Source: an uncultured Thalassolituus sp. (GTDB taxonomy: Bacteria > Pseudomonadota > Gammaproteobacteria > Pseudomonadales > Oceanobacteraceae). From it: a stretch of DNA of 10,279 nt. Shown in pieces: positions 6,968 through 10,279 of this stretch. The notes below the pieces were generated by a model that had not been told where the DNA came from, made no database searches, and was given only the letters and a program-made list of their open reading frames with translations. Each line of letters begins with the position of its first letter. The stretch's first letter is position 1. The translations under genes and the position numbers were made by a program. The stretch spans positions 1 to 10,279 of the forward strand of contig CAJXIT010000103.1 in the NCBI GenBank assembly GCA_913054055.1, written 5' to 3'.

Positions 6968-8156
6968 TTCAAACAAGCTTAATGCAAGTGGTCGAAAAAA
7001 ATCAACGCTGTCAATGCTAAGTGCATCCGCACTTGCGATCCCTGGCGCAGTTGAAGCTGCTACGGTTCCTGAAAAAGAAACCGTCAGCGTGCGCTATACT
7101 CAGTATCAAGAGGCGCCTTTAGAAACGGGTAGCGTTAGCAGTGGCAATACTGGTCGATTTGGAATAAATGTACTTCAAGTGGGTTATTTCACCCCTTATA
7201 AAGAAGATTACTCAATCGATACAAATGTCACCTATGAAACATTAAGCGGTGCAAGCCCTTATGCCACCATTGATGAAGGCGATGGGGATCCAAAGGTATA
7301 TATGAGCGGTGCATCTATTGAAGAGAAGCGCATTGATGCCAGTGTAAGTGGTACTCGATATTTTAAAGAAGGTACATTAAATAGCAGTTTTGCTATTTCT
7401 AAGGAAAAAGACTACCAATCAGTTGCAATCGGTGCAGCGGGTTCCCTAGAAATATTTGATAAACACACAACCTTGTTAGCATCTGTGAGTACCTCATTTG
7501 ATTCTTTATCACCTACTGATGCAGAGTTGTTTGGCGGAGGCCGAATAGAAGCAAAAGGTAAGAGTAAACGCAGCTTATCTTTTTATGAAGGTGTCACTCA
7601 GGTGATCAGTCGTAATCAAACTTTGCAGGTAGGTGTGGGGTATACTCGAATGAAAGGGCATTTATCTGATCCGTATCGCAGTAAAGATCAGCGTCCAAGT
7701 AGTCGAGAACAACATACTTTATCGGCTCAGTATCGTCATCACTTTACCGAATACCACAACATATCTTGGCATTTAGATTATCGTTTTTATCAAGATGAAT
7801 GGGGTGTGATTGCTAATACAATTGGCACCAGCGCATGGAAGGATTTAAGTGTCATGGGTTTAAATTTTACCATTGCACCTAACCTTCGGTATCACTGGCA
7901 ACACAGTGCAGACTTTTATACGTTAGAAGCGGCCCCCGAATCTGAGTATTACAGTGATGATTTTCGACTTTCTGCATATGGTGCCATTTCTGCCGGTGTC
8001 GATGCTCAGTTTCATGCTAAAGATTTCAGTGTGACCTTTGGGCTCAGTAATTATTGGAGCAACAGCAGTTGGGGACTAACAGGAAGAGATTCTGTTGAAC
8101 ACCCAGCATTATTAAATTTCACAACGTTTAGTATAGGTGTTGATTATCACTTTTAA
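6954..8156 (+). CDS. DUF3570 predicted outer-membrane beta-barrel protein
   Basis: This encodes 400 residues from GTG 6954, chosen because of the perfect ribosome site and because the N-terminus then reads MAVINSNKL...SMLSASALAIPGAVEAA, a signal peptide cut near residue 35. Upstream codons in this frame are only an off-frame reading of DUF4266. The mature protein begins with VSVRYTQYQE, typical of DUF3570, and continues with many alternating amphipathic strands and aromatic residues. It ends in IGVDYHF, with the terminal Phe expected of barrel proteins recognised by the BAM machinery. The length is normal for the family. The co-encoded lipoprotein, thiol oxidoreductase and flavin transferase suggest a shared envelope function. 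The barrel could be a channel, an export pore or a scaffold for the lipoprotein, but none of these is shown. The 3' end overlaps apbE by 20 bases. Confidence 0.9.
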   Translation: MAVINSNKLNASGRKKSTLSMLSASALAIPGAVEAATVPEKETVSVRYTQYQEAPLETGSVSSGNTGRFGINVLQVGYFTPYKEDYSIDTNVTYETLSGASPYATIDEGDGDPKVYMSGASIEEKRIDASVSGTRYFKEGTLNSSFAISKEKDYQSVAIGAAGSLEIFDKHTTLLASVSTSFDSLSPTDAELFGGGRIEAKGKSKRSLSFYEGVTQVISRNQTLQVGVGYTRMKGHLSDPYRSKDQRPSSREQHTLSAQYRHHFTEYHNISWHLDYRFYQDEWGVIANTIGTSAWKDLSVMGLNFTIAPNLRYHWQHSADFYTLEAAPESEYYSDDFRLSAYGAISAGVDAQFHAKDFSVTFGLSNYWSNSSWGLTGRDSVEHPALLNFTTFSIGVDYHF

Positions 8157-9105
8157 TCGTCTTGAAAGTTTAAGTGGGCAGATAGCTGGGTACACACAGC
8201 TATCTCATGCTTTTAAAGCCATGGGTGGGCCATGTAGCTTTCATTTATATCATGATGACCCTCAAGCGCTTCACTTAGCGATACAACTTGCTGAGCAAGA
8301 GGTATTGCGCTTAGAGAAAAAGTATTCCCGTTTTTTAGAAAACAGTGTGATCAGTAAAATCAACCAATCTGCGGGTCAACACTCTATGACAGTGGATGCT
8401 GAAACACAGGGTTTATTAAATTACTCGGCATTATGTTTTGAGCAGAGCGATGGACTATTTGATATCACCAGTGGGGTATTGAATAAAATCTGGGATTTTA
8501 AAGCCGGAAAAGTACCGACGCAGAAAAGCATTAATGCATGCTTAAAGTATGTGGGTTTTGAAAAAATACAATGGGATGGAGAATCCATTTTTTTACCCAA
8601 GGGCATGCAGATCGATTTTGGAGGCGTTGTGAAAGAATTTGCAGCAGATTGTGCCTTAAAAGTATTAAAGAATGCAGGTGTTTGCTCTGGGTTGATTGAT
8701 TTGGCCGGTGATATGACGGTACTTGGCAGTAGACCTGATAGCAGCCCTTGGTTGGTGGGCATTCGTAATCCAAACCAGCCTGATAAAGCCATTGTTACTC
8801 TTCAAATGTCTGCTGGTGCGATTGCCACTAGCGGCTACTATGAACGATATTTTATTGCGGATGGTAAGCGTTATTGCCACATTATTAACCCTAAAACAGG
8901 CTGGCCTGTGGCGCATTGTGCAACCATATCAATTATTTCGGATCAGTGTTTAGTCAGTGGCAGTGTTGCCACCATCGCCATGCTAAAGGAAGGCGAAGCG
9001 GCAGAATGGCTACGTGATATTGAGGCCAATTTTTACATGCAAGATAGATATGGCAGTTACTATTCTAGTCACGGCTTAAGCGCAACAGGTGTTGCAGGTT
9101 TATAG
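8137..9105 (+). CDS. apbE: ApbE-family FAD:protein FMN transferase, no evident signal peptide
   Basis: This encodes 322 residues if it starts at GTG 8137. A TAG directly upstream (8134-8136) bounds the start, and TTG 8140 is the only nearby alternative; ATG 8221 falls inside the conserved KAMGGPC motif. No good ribosome site is seen, so translation is probably coupled to the overlapping DUF3570 gene. ApbE enzymes move FMN from FAD to a Thr or Ser of target proteins. Landmarks: KYSRFLENSVISKIN near 66-80, GLFDITSGVLNKIW, the FGGVVKEFAAD cofactor-site motif, ATSGYYERYF and HIINPKTGWPV. The usual Asp of the C-terminal D-A-L-A-T metal-site motif appears as Gly275 in SGSVAT (Thr279 kept), which may be normal for this subgroup. 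No lipobox or signal sequence is seen, unlike most Gram-negative ApbE proteins. No canonical D-x-x-[ST]-G-A-T flavinylation site was spotted in the other proteins of the window, so the target is unknown. Confidence 0.92.
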   Translation: MLIITFNRLESLSGQIAGYTQLSHAFKAMGGPCSFHLYHDDPQALHLAIQLAEQEVLRLEKKYSRFLENSVISKINQSAGQHSMTVDAETQGLLNYSALCFEQSDGLFDITSGVLNKIWDFKAGKVPTQKSINACLKYVGFEKIQWDGESIFLPKGMQIDFGGVVKEFAADCALKVLKNAGVCSGLIDLAGDMTVLGSRPDSSPWLVGIRNPNQPDKAIVTLQMSAGAIATSGYYERYFIADGKRYCHIINPKTGWPVAHCATISIISDQCLVSGSVATIAMLKEGEAAEWLRDIEANFYMQDRYGSYYSSHGLSATGVAGL

Positions 9106-9140
9106 CTTTACAATCATTGTCGAATTACCCATCAGAAAAT

Positions 9141-9181
9141 AAAACGTTAGCCGGATGCCTTTCTAAAGTTAGGCTGGTTTT
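9141..9181. terminator. Hairpin between convergent apbE and metR, possible bidirectional terminator
   Basis: AAAAC (9141-9145) and AGCC (9149-9152) face GGCT (9172-9175) and GTTTT (9177-9181), leaving a 19-base loop. The A run on one side and T run on the other suit termination in both directions. The stem is imperfect, and one arm overlaps the last codons of metR. Confidence 0.45.
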
Positions 9182-10086
9182 ACCCCTTCTAAATGCTGAT
9201 GGCACACTCGCTGAGCAATGTTTTTAAAGTCTTGAATGAATGCATTGTCGGCTTGTTCAGCTCTTACGGCTGCATACAAAGTTCGCCATACTCCGTGACG
9301 GCCAAGTGGTTTATCAACCACAAAACCTTGTCGCACATAATCATGCACAGCCCAATTTGGCAAACAGCTCACACCGCGTCCACTGGCAACCAATTGCACC
9401 ATCATCATGGTTAGCTCTACTTGACGTAAGTGACCAGGTTCAATGCCGGCCGGTGTTAAGAAGCACTGAAAAATATCCAAGCTAGAGCAATCTACAGGGT
9501 AGGTGATTAAGGTTTCTTTGCTTAAATCGTGTGGTTCAATCACAGGCTTGTCTGCCAATTCATGGTCTGGTGCGACCACTAACATGGATTGGTATTTAAA
9601 TAATGGCAGGTATTCGATGTCGTCATTATTTTTAGGATCAGACGTGACTACTAAATCCAACTCACCATTTTTGAGCTTGGTCAGAGAGTCGAAGTGAAAT
9701 CCCCCCAGCATATCCAATTCTACTTCTGGCCAGTGGCCACGAAATTCATTCAAAGTTGGCATCAACCAGTCATAACAACTGTGACATTCAATGGTGATAT
9801 TTAAACGGCCCTTACGACCTTGGCGAATACGTGAAAGGTCACGCTCAGTGGATTCGATTTGAGGCAAAACTTGGTGAGCCAAGTCCAATAAGCGCTGACC
9901 TGCCGGAGTGAATCGTACCGGCTTGGTTTTACGGTAAAACAAAGGCTGATCTAAACGGCCTTCCAATTCTTTAAGTTGGTGGCTGAGGGCGGATTGCGTT
10001 AAATGAATATGAGCAGCCGCTTCCACAAGGGATCCAGTTTGGTGAAGCGCCATTAAAGTTTTTAGGTGCCTAAGCTCAATATTCAT
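9169..10086 (-). CDS. metR: LysR-type regulator MetR (methionine metabolism)
   Basis: This encodes 305 residues, about the usual MetR length. MetR is a LysR-type activator that uses homocysteine as coregulator and controls methionine-synthesis genes such as metE and metH. The N-terminal winged helix (about 1-60) reads HLKTL.AL...GSL..AA...H.TQSALSHQ...LE.RL, followed by RFTPAGQ. The effector domain has the MetR-specific stretches IECHSCYDWL, GELDLVVTSD, LVVAPDHELA, ETLITYPV and LPNWAV, matching the enterobacterial protein as I remember it. No strong ribosome site is visible before the ATG at 10086. It is divergent from the gene starting at 10238 and convergent with apbE, so it is not part of that operon. 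Confidence 0.94.
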   Translation of the reverse strand: MNIELRHLKTLMALHQTGSLVEAAAHIHLTQSALSHQLKELEGRLDQPLFYRKTKPVRFTPAGQRLLDLAHQVLPQIESTERDLSRIRQGRKGRLNITIECHSCYDWLMPTLNEFRGHWPEVELDMLGGFHFDSLTKLKNGELDLVVTSDPKNNDDIEYLPLFKYQSMLVVAPDHELADKPVIEPHDLSKETLITYPVDCSSLDIFQCFLTPAGIEPGHLRQVELTMMMVQLVASGRGVSCLPNWAVHDYVRQGFVVDKPLGRHGVWRTLYAAVRAEQADNAFIQDFKNIAQRVCHQHLEGVKPA

Positions 10087-10124
10087 AACGTTTGCCGTTT
10101 GCTCAGAAAGTAATCTTAGTTGGT

Positions 10125-10153
10125 ATTAAAGTCTTTGTATTAAGAAAATTCAA
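10125..10153 (-). promoter_or_regulatory. Predicted metR promoter
   Basis: On the minus strand, -35 TTGAAT (10153-10148) and -10 TTTAAT (10130-10125) are separated by the optimal 17 bases. The -35 box overlaps one arm of the adjacent inverted repeat, which would allow autoregulation, a common feature of LysR-type genes. Confidence 0.5.
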
Positions 10154-10165
10154 GTAAAAATTGAA
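10149..10165. promoter_or_regulatory. Inverted repeat TTCAA-N7-TTGAA in the metR intergenic region
   Basis: TTCAA (10149-10153) and TTGAA (10161-10165) are exact inverted repeats overlapping the predicted metR -35 box. The size and location suit a LysR-type binding site. The arms are in the opposite order to the TGAA-N5-TTCA MetR consensus. Confidence 0.4.
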
Positions 10166-10170
10166 AATTA

Positions 10171-10183
10171 TGAGTTTGATTCA
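10171..10183. promoter_or_regulatory. Near-consensus MetR box
   Basis: TGAG-TTTGA-TTCA matches the MetR consensus TGAA-N5-TTCA at 7 of 8 defined positions. It lies between metR and the divergent gene, 55 bases before that gene's ATG, as expected for an activator site. Confidence 0.55.
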
Positions 10184-10191
10184 AGAAGAAG

Positions 10192-10202
10192 GGTGATTCA
10201 CC
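10192..10202. promoter_or_regulatory. 11-bp palindrome GGTGATTCACC
   Basis: A perfect inverted repeat with a single central base, 36 bases before the divergent ATG. Its right half contains TTCA, so it might act as a secondary MetR half-site or as an operator for another regulator. The short length makes chance possible. Confidence 0.3.
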
Positions 10203-10237
10203 ATGTATTAGTAAATTTCACTATCAAGGCAAATAAC

Positions 10238-10279
10238 ATGAGTACATCTAATTTAAAAGTCGCTCAAGCAGGCAAAGCA
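10238..10279 (+). CDS. Start of a gene divergent from metR (3' partial)
   Basis: Only the first 14 codons are present (MSTSNLKVAQAGKA), preceded by AAGG at 10226-10229 with an 8-base gap. The frame is open to the window end. MetR is often divergent from metE, but MetE proteins carry an LGFPRIG motif close to the N-terminus, and this reading shows none in its 14 residues. I do not recognise the product. Its position suggests MetR control. Confidence 0.6.
   Translation, partial: MSTSNLKVAQAGKA

Noticed and set aside
8421..8792. Minus-strand open frame of 123 codons inside apbE
   Set aside because: It lies wholly within a strongly supported apbE gene on the other strand and shows no recognisable domain.
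9193..9697. Plus-strand open frames opposite metR
   Set aside because: They overlap the well-supported metR and are shadows without ribosome sites or recognisable products.

Overview
The window reads like a chromosome segment of a moderately AT-rich gammaproteobacterium, probably marine or polysaccharide-associated. The strongest pointer is a very clear MetR at the right end, close to the enterobacterial protein in its DNA-binding and effector domains. A DUF1592/DUF1552 pair with fibronectin III and carbohydrate-binding-like modules, and a TlpA/DUF4266/DUF3570/ApbE operon, agree with this. The order cannot be fixed from the sequence alone.

Left part (1-5021): a very large secreted protein enters from upstream, already in frame at base 3. 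It has a Ser-Asp-Asn repeat linker, a cytochrome c module, two FN3 domains, a CBM5/12-like module, two more FN3 domains, a second cytochrome c module, and then the DUF1587/1595/1592/1588/1585 block. A strong terminator and a 19-bp tandem repeat follow. Next comes a Tat-exported DUF1552 protein, the usual genomic partner of DUF1592 proteins. The pair probably forms an extracytoplasmic redox or hydrolytic apparatus of unknown substrate.

Middle (5022-6211): a lone coiled-coil protein of unknown function has its own predicted promoter and a strong hairpin after its stop. About 250 bases without a gene follow.

Right-middle (6212-9105): a tightly packed four-gene operon encodes an exported TlpA-like thiol oxidoreductase, a tiny DUF4266 lipoprotein ending in Gly-Gly-Gly-Cys-Gly-Cys-Asn, a DUF3570 predicted outer-membrane beta-barrel, and an ApbE-family FAD:protein FMN transferase. 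The last three genes overlap or nearly overlap, so they are probably translated in a coupled way. The combination suggests a cell-envelope system involving cysteine redox chemistry and flavin transfer. It is the best candidate here for a poorly described system.

Right end (9141-10279): a hairpin shared by the convergent genes apbE and metR, then metR on the minus strand. Its intergenic region holds a near-consensus MetR box, and the first 14 codons of a divergent gene follow. That gene's start does not resemble MetE.
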